From: DATKQJ01 sp035534295
Lineage (GTDB): Bacteria > Chloroflexota > Dormibacteria > Dormibacterales > Dormibacteraceae
Reading direction: 5' to 3'
Assembly: GCA_035534295.1 (NCBI GenBank)
Contig: DATLSE010000022.1
Location: forward strand, 9,083-73,082
Length of the DNA stretch: 64,000 nt
Shown here: piece by piece, positions 49,892 to 57,972 of the stretch
How the letters are laid out: each line of letters starts with the position of its first letter
Numbering within the stretch: the stretch's first letter is position 1
Translations under genes and position numbers: made by a program
Notes under the pieces: generated by a model
Told to the model about the DNA's origin: nothing
The model's input: only the letters and a program-made list of their open reading frames with translations
Database searches by the model: none

Positions 49892-50887
49892 ATGTCGCAC
49901 GAACCCATGGATCGCAACCTCGCGCTCGAGTTGCTGCGGGTAACCGAGGCCGCCGCCCTGGCCGCCGCGCCGCTGCAGGGTCGCGGCCAGAAGGAGGCGG
50001 CTGATCAACGCGCCGTCGACGCCATGCGGCGGGCGCTGGCCTCGGTCGACATGAACGGCACCGTGGTCATCGGCGAGGGGGAGAAGGACCAGGCTCCGAT
50101 GCTCTACTTCGGCGAGCGGGTGGGAAATGGCATGGAACCCGAGGTCGACGTCGCCGTCGACCCCATCGACGGCACGCGGCCGGTGGCCAACGGCATGCCC
50201 GGCGCCCTGGCGGTCGTCGCCCTGGCCGAGCGCGGCACCATGTTCACCACTCACGTCCATTACATGGAGAAGCTGGTCGTCGGCCGGCGGGCACGCGGGG
50301 TGATCGACATCGAGATGCCGGTGGAGTGGAACCTGCGCCGCATCGCCAAGGCCGAGGGTCTGCCGACGCGCGATCTGACCGTGGTCATCCTCGACCGCGA
50401 ATACAACCAGCACGTGGTGGACCAGGTTCGTGACGTGGGGGCCCGAATCCGACTGATCAGCGACGGCGACGTCGCCGGGGCGATCATGGCCGCCCTCGAG
50501 ACCAAGACCGGCATGCACGCCCTGATCGGTCAGGGGGGCGCCACCGAGGGAGTGATCGCCGCCTGCGCGGTGAAGGCGTTGCAGGGCGACATGCAGGGCC
50601 GCCTGCGTCTTCGCGACGACAGCGAGCGAGCCATCGCGGTCACGGAGGGCTACCGAGAAGGCCAGGTCCTTGGCATCGACGATCTGTGCGGAGGGCACAA
50701 TATTTTCTTCGCCGCGACCGGCATCACCGGGGGCGACCTCTTAGAGGGGGTTCGCTACGAAGACTTCTACGCATTCACCGACTCAATGGTGCTGCGGTCG
50801 GCCACCGGCACGATGCGATACGTCAGCGCCTACCACGAGATGACCAAGCTCCGGCAGAAAGGCCTGGCGAGCGAGGTCCAGGACTGA
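49892..50887 (+). CDS. glpX: Class II fructose-1,6-bisphosphatase (GlpX)
   Basis: From ATG 49892 the protein has 331 residues, the usual length. It has VVIGEGEKDQAPMLYFGE and VAVDPIDGTRPVANG, the metal and substrate motifs of GlpX, and GQGGATEGVIAACAVK. It removes the C1 phosphate of fructose-1,6-bisphosphate in gluconeogenesis. GAGG lies nine bases upstream; ATG 49877 is possible. The longer frame from 49700 holds the promoter region. Along with YvcK further on, it points to an active gluconeogenic programme. Confidence 0.94.
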   Translation: MSHEPMDRNLALELLRVTEAAALAAAPLQGRGQKEAADQRAVDAMRRALASVDMNGTVVIGEGEKDQAPMLYFGERVGNGMEPEVDVAVDPIDGTRPVANGMPGALAVVALAERGTMFTTHVHYMEKLVVGRRARGVIDIEMPVEWNLRRIAKAEGLPTRDLTVVILDREYNQHVVDQVRDVGARIRLISDGDVAGAIMAALETKTGMHALIGQGGATEGVIAACAVKALQGDMQGRLRLRDDSERAIAVTEGYREGQVLGIDDLCGGHNIFFAATGITGGDLLEGVRYEDFYAFTDSMVLRSATGTMRYVSAYHEMTKLRQKGLASEVQD

Positions 50888-50891
50888 GCCC

Positions 50892-50920
50892 GGGCGGGCT
50901 CAGCGATCGGAGCCCCGCCC
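50892..50920 (+). terminator. Hairpin after glpX
   Basis: GGGCGGGCTC (50892-50901) pairs with GAGCCCCGCCC (50910-50920) with one bulged base, four bases after the stop. The sequence after it is purine-rich, without a T tract. Confidence 0.55.
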
Positions 50921-50961
50921 CCGGGGGAGGGAAAAAGAGGTAACTTTGGTCCCCGATCCCC

Positions 50962-51363
50962 ATGCCCCTGGACCTCGCGCGCGGACGACTCCTGCTCTTC
51001 GGCCTGCCCCGGCGGTCGAAGCTGGCCTACTGCCTGGTTCGAGATGCCAGGGTACCGGCGGCACCCAAACTGGCACTCGGTGCGGCCTTCGGGGTCATCG
51101 TGAGTCCGCTCGATCTTCCGGGCTGGATTCCCGTGCTCGGGCAGCTCGACATGCTGGGTCTGGGGGTGTTGGCGCTGAGCGCGTTCGTCCGTTCCTGCCC
51201 CAACGAGCTCGTCGCCGAGCACGCGGCGGCGCTTAAGGAGGGGACCAGCATCTACGATCGGGACCGGTCCCGGATGGTCGTGTCGGTCGGGGTGGGAACG
51301 AGGCGGTTTATAGGCAGGGTGGGAAGGCGCCGTACGATCGATCAGCGGCGTATTGGAGGATGA
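50962..51363 (+). CDS. DUF1232 (YkvA-like) membrane protein
   Basis: The 133-residue protein matches DUF1232: a helix with KLAYCLVRDARVPAAPKLAL then VIVSPLDLPGWIPVLGQLD, the SPxDLxP...PVLGxLD signature between two hydrophobic stretches. The role is unknown. The basic C terminus (RRFIGRVGRRRTIDQRR) is cytoplasmic. It ends seven bases before the ribosomal protein L9 start. Confidence 0.75.
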   Translation: MPLDLARGRLLLFGLPRRSKLAYCLVRDARVPAAPKLALGAAFGVIVSPLDLPGWIPVLGQLDMLGLGVLALSAFVRSCPNELVAEHAAALKEGTSIYDRDRSRMVVSVGVGTRRFIGRVGRRRTIDQRRIGG

Positions 51364-51370
51364 CGCGGTT

Positions 51371-51820
51371 TTGAAAGTTATGTTGACCGAGAACGTCGAT
51401 AACGTGGGCCTGGCCGGAGACATCAAAGAGGTCACCGGCGGATTTGGGCGCAACTATCTGATTCCCCGGGGCCTGGCCCGCATCGCCGGGCGGGGGGCCG
51501 AGGATGAGGCCCGCCGGCTTAAGGAAGCCGCGGCCAAGAAGGAGAATCGGGCGCGCGAGGAGGCTCGCGAGCAGGCTGAGGAGATCGGCAACAAGACGGT
51601 GGTGGTGCGCCTGCGCATGGGTGCCGACGGCAAGGCGTTTGGGGCCGTCACGAGCGAGGACATCGCGGTCGCCCTCAAGGCTCAGCATCAGGTCGAGATC
51701 GACCGCCGCCGGATCGACCTGGCCGACCCCATCAAGCAGCTGGGAGAGCACCAGGTAGCCCTGCGTCTGCACCGCGACGTGGTGGCTCAAATCAACCTGA
51801 TCGTCACCCAGGATCGGTAG
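51371..51820 (+). CDS. rplI: Large-subunit ribosomal protein bL9
   Basis: The 149-residue protein starts KVMLTENVDNVGLAGDIKEV and GGFGRNYLIPRGLA, the L9 N-domain, followed by the long connecting helix (rich in Arg, Glu, Ala) and the C-domain. TTG 51371 is chosen because the family begins at this position; GGAGG (51355-51359) is the ribosome site. The frame from 51353 would add six unneeded residues. It stabilises the ribosome near L1. Next to dnaB, as in many bacteria. Confidence 0.95.
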   Translation: MKVMLTENVDNVGLAGDIKEVTGGFGRNYLIPRGLARIAGRGAEDEARRLKEAAAKKENRAREEAREQAEEIGNKTVVVRLRMGADGKAFGAVTSEDIAVALKAQHQVEIDRRRIDLADPIKQLGEHQVALRLHRDVVAQINLIVTQDR

Positions 51821-53698
51821 ATGGCGTCGCTGCCCCTGACCGGCAGGGGCGAGGTGCGGGTGCCTCCGCACGACCTGGAGGCCGAGGCATCGGTCCTGGG
51901 AGCGATTCTGCTCGACCCGACCGCCATCACCCGCGTGCTCGACGCTCTCGGCAGCGACGATTTCTATCGCGAGAACAACGCTGAGGTGTACCGCGCCGCG
52001 GTCGAGCTCTTCCGCGAGGGAGAGCCGATCGACAGCATCACCCTGGCCGCGCAGCTGGAGAAGCAGGGCGTCCTGGAACGGGTCGGCGGGCGGGCTCAGC
52101 TCGCCCTGCTGCAGGAGGCGGTCCCGACCGCCGCCAACGTCGAGCACTATGCCCGCATCGTCAAGGCCCGGGCCCAGAAGCGTCGCCTCATCGCCGCCGG
52201 TGGTCAGGTCACCGGCTTCGGATACGACGATGCCCTGGACGCCGACGAGGCCGTGAACCAGGCCCAGGCCACCGTCTACGCGGTCTCGGACGACCGGACG
52301 GGGAGCGATCTGGCCCGGCTCTACGACCTTCTAAAGCCGGCCATGGACCGGATCGACGCTCAGATGGCCTCGGGTGGCGGCGTGGTCGGGATTCCCACCG
52401 GATTCGGCGACCTCGATCGCATGATGAGCGGTCTTAAGCCCTCTGATCTGGTCATAGTCGCCGGGCGCCCGAGCATGGGGAAGACGAGCTGGGTGCTGAA
52501 TGTCGCCCTGCACGCGGCGGTGAATGAACACCGCTCGGTGGCCATCTTCAGCCTTGAGATGTCGAAGGAGCAGCTGGTTGAGCGCATGCTCTGCGAGCAG
52601 GCCCGCATCGACGCTCAGCGGCTCCATCAGGGCACCCTCAGTGACACCGAGTACGATCGCTTGGCCCGGGCCTTGGGGCCGCTGGGGGACGCTCCCATCT
52701 TCATCGACGATTCGCCCACACTGGACGACCTGACCCTGCGACTCAAGGCTCGCCAGGTCAAGAGCAGGGAGAACGTGGATCTCATCATCGTGGACTACCT
52801 GCAGCTCATGCACGGCCGCTCCCGGGGAGACGAGTCGAATCGGGTACAGGAGGTCTCGGCCATCTCCCGGGGGCTCAAGACGATCGCGCGCGAGCTCAAG
52901 ATACCGGTCATCGCCATCTCCCAGCTCTCCCGTGGTCCGGAGTCGAGGCCGGACAAGCGACCTCTGCTCAGCGACCTGCGAGAGTCCGGATGTCTCGCCG
53001 CCGAGAGCCTGGTCTACCTGCCCGAGGAGGGCCGATACAGGCCCATCGCCGAGCTTGCCGGGCACTGCGGTTACCAGGTTCTGGCTCTGAACCAGAGTTC
53101 GAGGCGCCTTGAGCCGGAGGTTGTGAGCCGCGCCTTCTCGACCGGCCGCAGGCCTGTGTTCAGCCTCACAACCAGCTCTGGCCGCCGCATCAGGGCCACC
53201 GCCAACCACCGATTTCTGCTGCCTGACGGATGGCGTCGCCTGGACGCCATCCAGCCCGGCGAGCGGGTCGCCGTCGCCGAGCCCGCCCGGCTTAACCCGC
53301 CCTTGCGCGTGCTGGCCGCGGTGGGCGGCGGATCGGCCCCGGTCCCGAGCGGACAGCCAGGCACCTCGCCGGGCTGGGGATGGGAGACCGTGGCGGCCAT
53401 CCAGGTTGGAGGCGAGGAGGAGGTGTTCGACCTGACGGTCGACCGCCTGCACAATTTTCTCGCCCAGGGCCTGGTGGTGCACAACAGCATCGAGCAGGAC
53501 GCCGACCTGGTCATGTTCCTCTATCGCGACGACTACTACAACCGCGAGAAATCGGAGAAGCCGGGCATCGCCGAGGTGATCGTGGCCAAGCACCGCAACG
53601 GACCGACCGGCATCGTCGAGCTCATGTTCCGAAAGGAGCTGACCCGCTTTGAGAACCTTGATCGCCGGCGCTCGGGTGCCGACGGCGGCAACGCCTAG
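51821..53698 (+). CDS. dnaB: Replicative DNA helicase DnaB precursor containing a mini-intein
   Basis: The 625-residue precursor has the N-terminal DnaB domain (LEAEASVLGAILLDPTAITR), the RecA-like ATPase with Walker A GRPSMGKTS (residues 215-223), Walker B LIIVDYLQLM and the end motif DADLVMFLYRDDYY. Removing the intein (residues 391-555) leaves a 460-residue helicase, the normal length. It unwinds DNA at the replication fork as a hexamer. ATG 51821 directly follows the rplI stop. The intein lies in the highly conserved DLRESG / SIEQDAD loop near the ATP site. Confidence 0.95.
   Translation: MASLPLTGRGEVRVPPHDLEAEASVLGAILLDPTAITRVLDALGSDDFYRENNAEVYRAAVELFREGEPIDSITLAAQLEKQGVLERVGGRAQLALLQEAVPTAANVEHYARIVKARAQKRRLIAAGGQVTGFGYDDALDADEAVNQAQATVYAVSDDRTGSDLARLYDLLKPAMDRIDAQMASGGGVVGIPTGFGDLDRMMSGLKPSDLVIVAGRPSMGKTSWVLNVALHAAVNEHRSVAIFSLEMSKEQLVERMLCEQARIDAQRLHQGTLSDTEYDRLARALGPLGDAPIFIDDSPTLDDLTLRLKARQVKSRENVDLIIVDYLQLMHGRSRGDESNRVQEVSAISRGLKTIARELKIPVIAISQLSRGPESRPDKRPLLSDLRESGCLAAESLVYLPEEGRYRPIAELAGHCGYQVLALNQSSRRLEPEVVSRAFSTGRRPVFSLTTSSGRRIRATANHRFLLPDGWRRLDAIQPGERVAVAEPARLNPPLRVLAAVGGGSAPVPSGQPGTSPGWGWETVAAIQVGGEEEVFDLTVDRLHNFLAQGLVVHNSIEQDADLVMFLYRDDYYNREKSEKPGIAEVIVAKHRNGPTGIVELMFRKELTRFENLDRRRSGADGGNA
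52991..53485 (+). other. Mini-intein in DnaB (165 residues)
   Basis: The insert begins with Cys391 (block A CLAAESLVYLPEEGRYRPI) and ends VFDLTVDRLHNFLAQGLVV plus HN (blocks F and G), with Ser as the +1 extein residue. Block B is RATANHRFLL with the TxxH-type residues. Between them there is no LAGLIDADG or HNH endonuclease; about 45 residues of low-complexity sequence (VGGGSAPVPSGQPGTSPGWG) take its place. All residues needed for Cys-initiated splicing are present, so it should splice. The insertion site is the same loop as in the Synechocystis DnaB intein. Confidence 0.92.
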
Positions 53699-53791
53699 GC
53701 CGATGCGAAGAGCACGAATCGGTTTAAAGTGCCGGCTGGCGCTTACGCCATGGCATCCCGTCCGGGCAGTCGGCGGTGGAGGTTACCTGCA

Positions 53792-55084
53792 ATGGTCGTG
53801 ATCATCGTCGGCGGCCAATGGGGCGACGAGGGGAAGGGCAAGATCATCGATCTGCTCGCCCAGCGGGCGCACATGGTGATCCGCGCCCAGGGTGGAAACA
53901 ACGCCGGCCACACCGTGGTCACCGACGATGGCGAGTTCAAGTTTCAGCTCATCCCGAGCGGCATCCTCTACCCGCATGTGCGCTGCATCATCGGCCACGG
54001 GGTGGTGGCTGATCCCCGGGTCCTGATCAAGGAGATCGAGCAGCTGCAGGACCGGGGGATGGAGCCGTCCAATCTCAGCATCAGCGAGCGGGCGCACATG
54101 GTGATGAGTTACCACCCCGTATTCGACCAGCTGGAGGAGGCGTCGCGTGGTGACGACCGGCTGGGGACGACATGGCGTGGTATCGGCCCTGCCTACTCGG
54201 ACAAGATTCGGCGCATCGGCTTCCGCATCGGGGACCTGCAGAAAGAGGCGTTCATGCGCAAGAAGCTCGCCTTCGTCGTGGGGCAGATCAAGAACCCGAT
54301 CTTGACCGACCTTTACCGCGAGGCCGCGATGGATTGGGAGCGGATGCTGGAGGAGTACCTGGGCTACGCTCGGATCCTCGATCCCTATATCCAGGACGCC
54401 TTCCCCCTGGTCCAGGCCGCCCTTCAGCAGGGTGACCACATCCTGCTCGAGGGAGCCCAGGCGACCATGCTCGACCTCGACTACGGAACCTATCCCTACG
54501 TGACCAGCTCCAACCCGACCGCGGGTGGCGCGGTGACCGGATCCGGAGTCCCGCCGACGCGCGTCGACCTCACCATCGGGGTATTCAAGGCCTACACCAC
54601 GCGGGTCGGATACGGACCCTTCCCGACCGAACTCCTGGACGCCACCGGTGACGCCATTGCCGAACGCGGCCGCGAGGTGGGCACGGTGACCGGACGAGCG
54701 CGGCGGGTGGGGTGGTTCGACGGGCCGGTGGCGCGCTACGCGGTCGGGGTCAACGGCGTGGGTTCGATCGCACTCACCAAGCTCGACATCCTGGACGAAT
54801 TGCAGGAGATCAAGATCTGCTCCGCGTACGAGTTCCGCGGGGTGCGCCACCTTCATCCGATGGCCAACATCTCGCACCTCAAGCATTGCCAGCCGGTCTA
54901 CGAAACGCTCCCCGGCTGGGGGCAACCGATCGGGGAATGCCGAACCTGGGAGGACCTACCCGCCGCCTGCCGAGGCTACGTCGAGCGTCTGGAGGAGATC
55001 TGCGGAGCTCCGATCGAGCTCATCGGCGTCGGACCCCGGCGGGACCAGTTCATCGACCGCCGGGCGCGACCCCTGTTCGCCTGA
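53792..55084 (+). CDS. purA: Adenylosuccinate synthetase
   Basis: The 430-residue enzyme has the GTP motif VGGQWGDEGKGKIIDLLAQ, GGNNAGHTVV, RGIGPAYSDK, LLEGAQATMLDLDYGTYPYV, VGYGPFPTEL and TKLDILDEL. It joins IMP and aspartate with GTP to make adenylosuccinate, the first step to AMP. ATG 53792 is preceded by GGAGGT at a good distance; the frame from 53729 adds 21 residues without family support. It follows dnaB by 93 bases, a common neighbourhood in bacteria. Confidence 0.96.
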   Translation: MVVIIVGGQWGDEGKGKIIDLLAQRAHMVIRAQGGNNAGHTVVTDDGEFKFQLIPSGILYPHVRCIIGHGVVADPRVLIKEIEQLQDRGMEPSNLSISERAHMVMSYHPVFDQLEEASRGDDRLGTTWRGIGPAYSDKIRRIGFRIGDLQKEAFMRKKLAFVVGQIKNPILTDLYREAAMDWERMLEEYLGYARILDPYIQDAFPLVQAALQQGDHILLEGAQATMLDLDYGTYPYVTSSNPTAGGAVTGSGVPPTRVDLTIGVFKAYTTRVGYGPFPTELLDATGDAIAERGREVGTVTGRARRVGWFDGPVARYAVGVNGVGSIALTKLDILDELQEIKICSAYEFRGVRHLHPMANISHLKHCQPVYETLPGWGQPIGECRTWEDLPAACRGYVERLEEICGAPIELIGVGPRRDQFIDRRARPLFA

Positions 55085-55106
55085 CCACAAGCGCGGTCGA
55101 ACGATC

Positions 55107-56099
55107 TCAGCTGGAGCTGATTCGGTAGCGCCGACCGCCGCGGAGCGAGAGCGAGTGGGCGTCAAAGTGGCGCAGAGTTTCCCAGACCAGGCGCCGGTTG
55201 CCGACCATCCAACCCCCGCCCTCGAGTAGCGAGACCAGGATCTGGAGCGCTGCCACCTCGGTCACGACGGCCTCGATGGAGTAGCCGCGGATTCGGGCCG
55301 CCGTGGCCACCAAACCGGCGCAGAGACCCAGCAGAGGTCGCCCCAGACGCGAGGCCGGCAGGTGCCGGCGGTCGGCCAGGATGAGCGCGGCCACGAACCA
55401 GAGGGGGCCGCTGTCCAGCTGGTAGCGGATCGGCCAGTGCATGACCAGGATCGGGATCAGCGCACCGACCAGGAAGGTGAGCAGCACCAGCAGACTCAGG
55501 CGGCGGGCGTACCAGTACCAGGCGGCCGCGACCCCGACCGCCAGCAGCGAAGTGGCGAACACCGGTCCCGGCACATTGCCGACGTAGAGCTTGACCGCGT
55601 CGATCGGTGACTGGCCCAGGCTTATGAAGTACGAGAGCCAGAGACGAATCGGCTCCGACGCCACCAGTTGCGAGCCCGGCCGGTAATACGCAGAGGCAGC
55701 GCCGCGGCTCAAGAGCAGGACGGCGGCCGCGGCCCAGAGCCCGGTCTCGGCGTGGTCTCGGGGGAGAAGCCAGACCGCTGCCAGGGCGAGCATGGCGGCC
55801 CCCGCCGCGGCCCCGCAGACCCAGACCAGGGGCGCCCCCGGTCCGATCAACGCGACCGCGAAGAGGGCCGATATCAGGGGCCTCGCCGGGTGGGGCAGGC
55901 GGAGCCACAGCGCCACCGCCATCGCGGCTCCCCCCAGGACCAGTCCCAGGGCGAGCAGGATCAGGGCAGGCAGCCGGAATATGGCCAGGCCGGCGACCAC
56001 GGGGGCAACCAGGGCCAGGCCGGCGACCACCTCGGCGGGCAACGTCTGAGGTTCGAATGCGGCCCGTCGGAGGGGCGCCAGAAGTGCTCGTCGCACCAT
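55107..56099 (-). CDS. RnfD/NqrB-like polytopic membrane protein
   Basis: The 330-residue protein has about eight to nine hydrophobic helices. The C-terminal half resembles RnfD/NqrB: GNVPGPVFATSLLAVGVAAA in place of the family's GSxGETS...GG segment, then LWFVAALILADRRHLPASRL and RPLLGLCAGLVATAARIRGY. In Rnf and Nqr this subunit carries covalent FMN. Here the usual flavinylation motif is not clear and no other Rnf subunit is near. It may be an orphan subunit or a vitamin or quinone-linked membrane protein. ApbE lies 35 kb away in this window. Confidence 0.5.
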   Translation of the reverse strand: MVRRALLAPLRRAAFEPQTLPAEVVAGLALVAPVVAGLAIFRLPALILLALGLVLGGAAMAVALWLRLPHPARPLISALFAVALIGPGAPLVWVCGAAAGAAMLALAAVWLLPRDHAETGLWAAAAVLLLSRGAASAYYRPGSQLVASEPIRLWLSYFISLGQSPIDAVKLYVGNVPGPVFATSLLAVGVAAAWYWYARRLSLLVLLTFLVGALIPILVMHWPIRYQLDSGPLWFVAALILADRRHLPASRLGRPLLGLCAGLVATAARIRGYSIEAVVTEVAALQILVSLLEGGGWMVGNRRLVWETLRHFDAHSLSLRGGRRYRISSS

Positions 56100-56179
56100 C
56101 CGATCATACGTGCGTGGTGCTTGGTTTTGCCCTGGGGGTGCGGCCGGATAGGGGGAGGGGGTGCATAATCGGAGGGCCG

Positions 56180-57457
56180 GTGTCTCGTCTTCCCAAGCGT
56201 CTTGCCGCCCTCATCGGTGCCCCAGTCGTCCTCGTCGCGTTCGCCCTGGGCACAGGCCTGGACGCCCACGCGGCCACCAACGACAACACCTGGGTCGCCC
56301 TCGGTTCTCTTTCCGGCGCTGCGGCCGGGCCCGTGTTGGCGCTGGCCGTGGACCCATCCGACGGCCGTCAGGTGCTGGCTGGTACGACCCAGGGCGACAT
56401 CTACCGCAGCGTCGACTCCGGTCAGACCTGGACCCGCGTCCGGACCGGTCCCGGGCAGGGGGTGAACACGATCGTCTACGACCCCTTCCGCCCGGGGTGG
56501 GTTCTGGCTGGGCTGGCCGGGGCCGGGGTGGCGGAGAGTTCCGATCTGGGTCAGACCTGGACCGCGGACCCGGGCAGCGCCGGTCGCACCGTGCGGGCGC
56601 TCGCGTTCGCCCGCGGAGCCACCTACGCGGCGAGTGACGACGGTGTGCTGGTTCGGACCACGGCTGACCCGACCTGGAGCCAATCCGGGTTGAGCGGCGT
56701 TGACCTCTCCGCTCTGGCTGCGGCCACGATGAACCCGCCCATCCGGCTGGTGGCGGGGGCCGATCAGGCCATATCGCCCAGGCTCCCCCTCAGCACCAGC
56801 GCCGACGGTGGTGCCACCTGGGCGCCGGCGAACAATCCTCCGGCCGGCTCGAGCCAGGTTGCCTTCCTCAGCGCTGGCCCCCTGCTGCCGGGTAAGGACG
56901 CCCGTCCGGTGCTGTTGGGAACCAACGACCAACTCTTCGAGTCCACCGACAACGGGGTGAGCTGGCAGTCGCTGAGTCAGGACCGCCTGCCCACCACGGA
57001 CTTCACCTCGGCTGGGTTCGTGGCCCAGCATTCCAACCGCTTCTACGTCGCCAGCGATGGAGGGGTGTCGAATGCCGGAGGCCTGTGGTCGACGTCGGAC
57101 TCGGGGGCCCACTTCGCCAGCCTCGACGCACCGGTCTCAGCGGTGACCGCCCTGGCGGTCTCGAATGACCAGCAACCCACGCTCTACGTGGCGACCCTGC
57201 GTCCCACCGACCAGCTCCTCCAACTCTGGTCCTACCACGACACCGGCGGCGCCCCCCATGCCCCTGCGTTGAACGCGGGTCCGATCATCCCCACCAACGC
57301 GAGCGGCCCGCGCCGGGGCGCATCCAATCCGCCCAGAACCGCTCTGGGCGCGCTCTTCGCCGGTCCCGAGGGCCCTTTCATCCTTATCACCGCGGCGGCG
57401 ATCCTGGCTCTGATCGGCGGCCTGATCGCCTACCTGCGCCGGGGCCGGCGGTTCTAG
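56180..57457 (+). CDS. Secreted/anchored beta-propeller-like repeat protein
   Basis: From GTG 56180 the protein has 425 residues. It starts with a signal peptide (SRLPKRLAALIGAPVVLVAF, cut near AHAA). Repeats of the DGQVLAGTTQGDIYRSVDSG and SSDLGQTWTADPGSAG type follow, with Asp-box-like SxDxGxTW motifs, as in BNR/YCF48-like beta-propellers. It ends in one hydrophobic helix (PFILITAAAILALIGGLIAY) and a basic tail, so it is anchored outside the membrane. GGAGGG precedes the start. Ligand unknown; sialidase activity is not implied. Confidence 0.75.
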   Translation: MSRLPKRLAALIGAPVVLVAFALGTGLDAHAATNDNTWVALGSLSGAAAGPVLALAVDPSDGRQVLAGTTQGDIYRSVDSGQTWTRVRTGPGQGVNTIVYDPFRPGWVLAGLAGAGVAESSDLGQTWTADPGSAGRTVRALAFARGATYAASDDGVLVRTTADPTWSQSGLSGVDLSALAAATMNPPIRLVAGADQAISPRLPLSTSADGGATWAPANNPPAGSSQVAFLSAGPLLPGKDARPVLLGTNDQLFESTDNGVSWQSLSQDRLPTTDFTSAGFVAQHSNRFYVASDGGVSNAGGLWSTSDSGAHFASLDAPVSAVTALAVSNDQQPTLYVATLRPTDQLLQLWSYHDTGGAPHAPALNAGPIIPTNASGPRRGASNPPRTALGALFAGPEGPFILITAAAILALIGGLIAYLRRGRRF

Positions 57458-57485
57458 GCTCGCCACGCGGGTGGGGCGGGATGGA

Positions 57486-57491
57486 TAAACT
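57486..57491 (+). promoter_or_regulatory. -10 box of a leaderless promoter (RidA gene)
   Basis: TAAACT lies seven bases before ATG 57499; this decides the start over ATG 57481. Confidence 0.55.
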
Positions 57492-57498
57492 GCGCCCG

Positions 57499-57972
57499 AT
57501 GAACACCGCCCGCGATCGTCTCGCAGAGCTCGGCTTGGTGCTTCCGACCGCCCCGGTCCCGATCGCCGCCTACATCCCGACCCGCCTGGTGCCCCTGGCG
57601 GCGGACACCTCGTTGCTCTACGTGGCGGGGCAGATCTCGATCCTGGAGGGCCAGGTGCTCGGCGGTCGGGTGCCAGATCAGGTGAGCGTGGAGGAGGCTC
57701 GCGAGGCCGCGCGAGTCTGCGCTCTCAACCTGCTGGCCCAGATCGAGGCCGCCTCCTCAATGGAGGCCGTGGTCGCGATCGCCCAGCTCAGTGGCTTTGT
57801 CAACAGCCACCCCGACTTCGACGGTCATCCCGCGATCGTCAATGGCGCCTCCGAGCTGTTGGTCGAGGTACTGGGGGATGCCGGGCGTCACACTCGGACG
57901 GCGGTCGGCGTGGCCTCACTGCCGCGCGGGGCCACAGTTGAGATCTCGGCCGTGGTGGTGGTCCGCTCCTGA
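57499..57972 (+). CDS. RidA (YjgF/YER057c/UK114) family protein
   Basis: From ATG 57499 the protein has 157 residues, longer than the typical 130, as in the YjgH/TdcF-like long group. It has LLYVAGQISILEGQVLGGRV, ALNLLAQIEA, and near the end RTAVGVASLPRGATVEISAV, containing the Arg and Glu of the imine hydrolase site. RidA proteins hydrolyse reactive enamines and imines formed by PLP enzymes. The stop overlaps the CTG thought to start the next gene. Confidence 0.85.
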   Translation: MNTARDRLAELGLVLPTAPVPIAAYIPTRLVPLAADTSLLYVAGQISILEGQVLGGRVPDQVSVEEAREAARVCALNLLAQIEAASSMEAVVAIAQLSGFVNSHPDFDGHPAIVNGASELLVEVLGDAGRHTRTAVGVASLPRGATVEISAVVVVRS

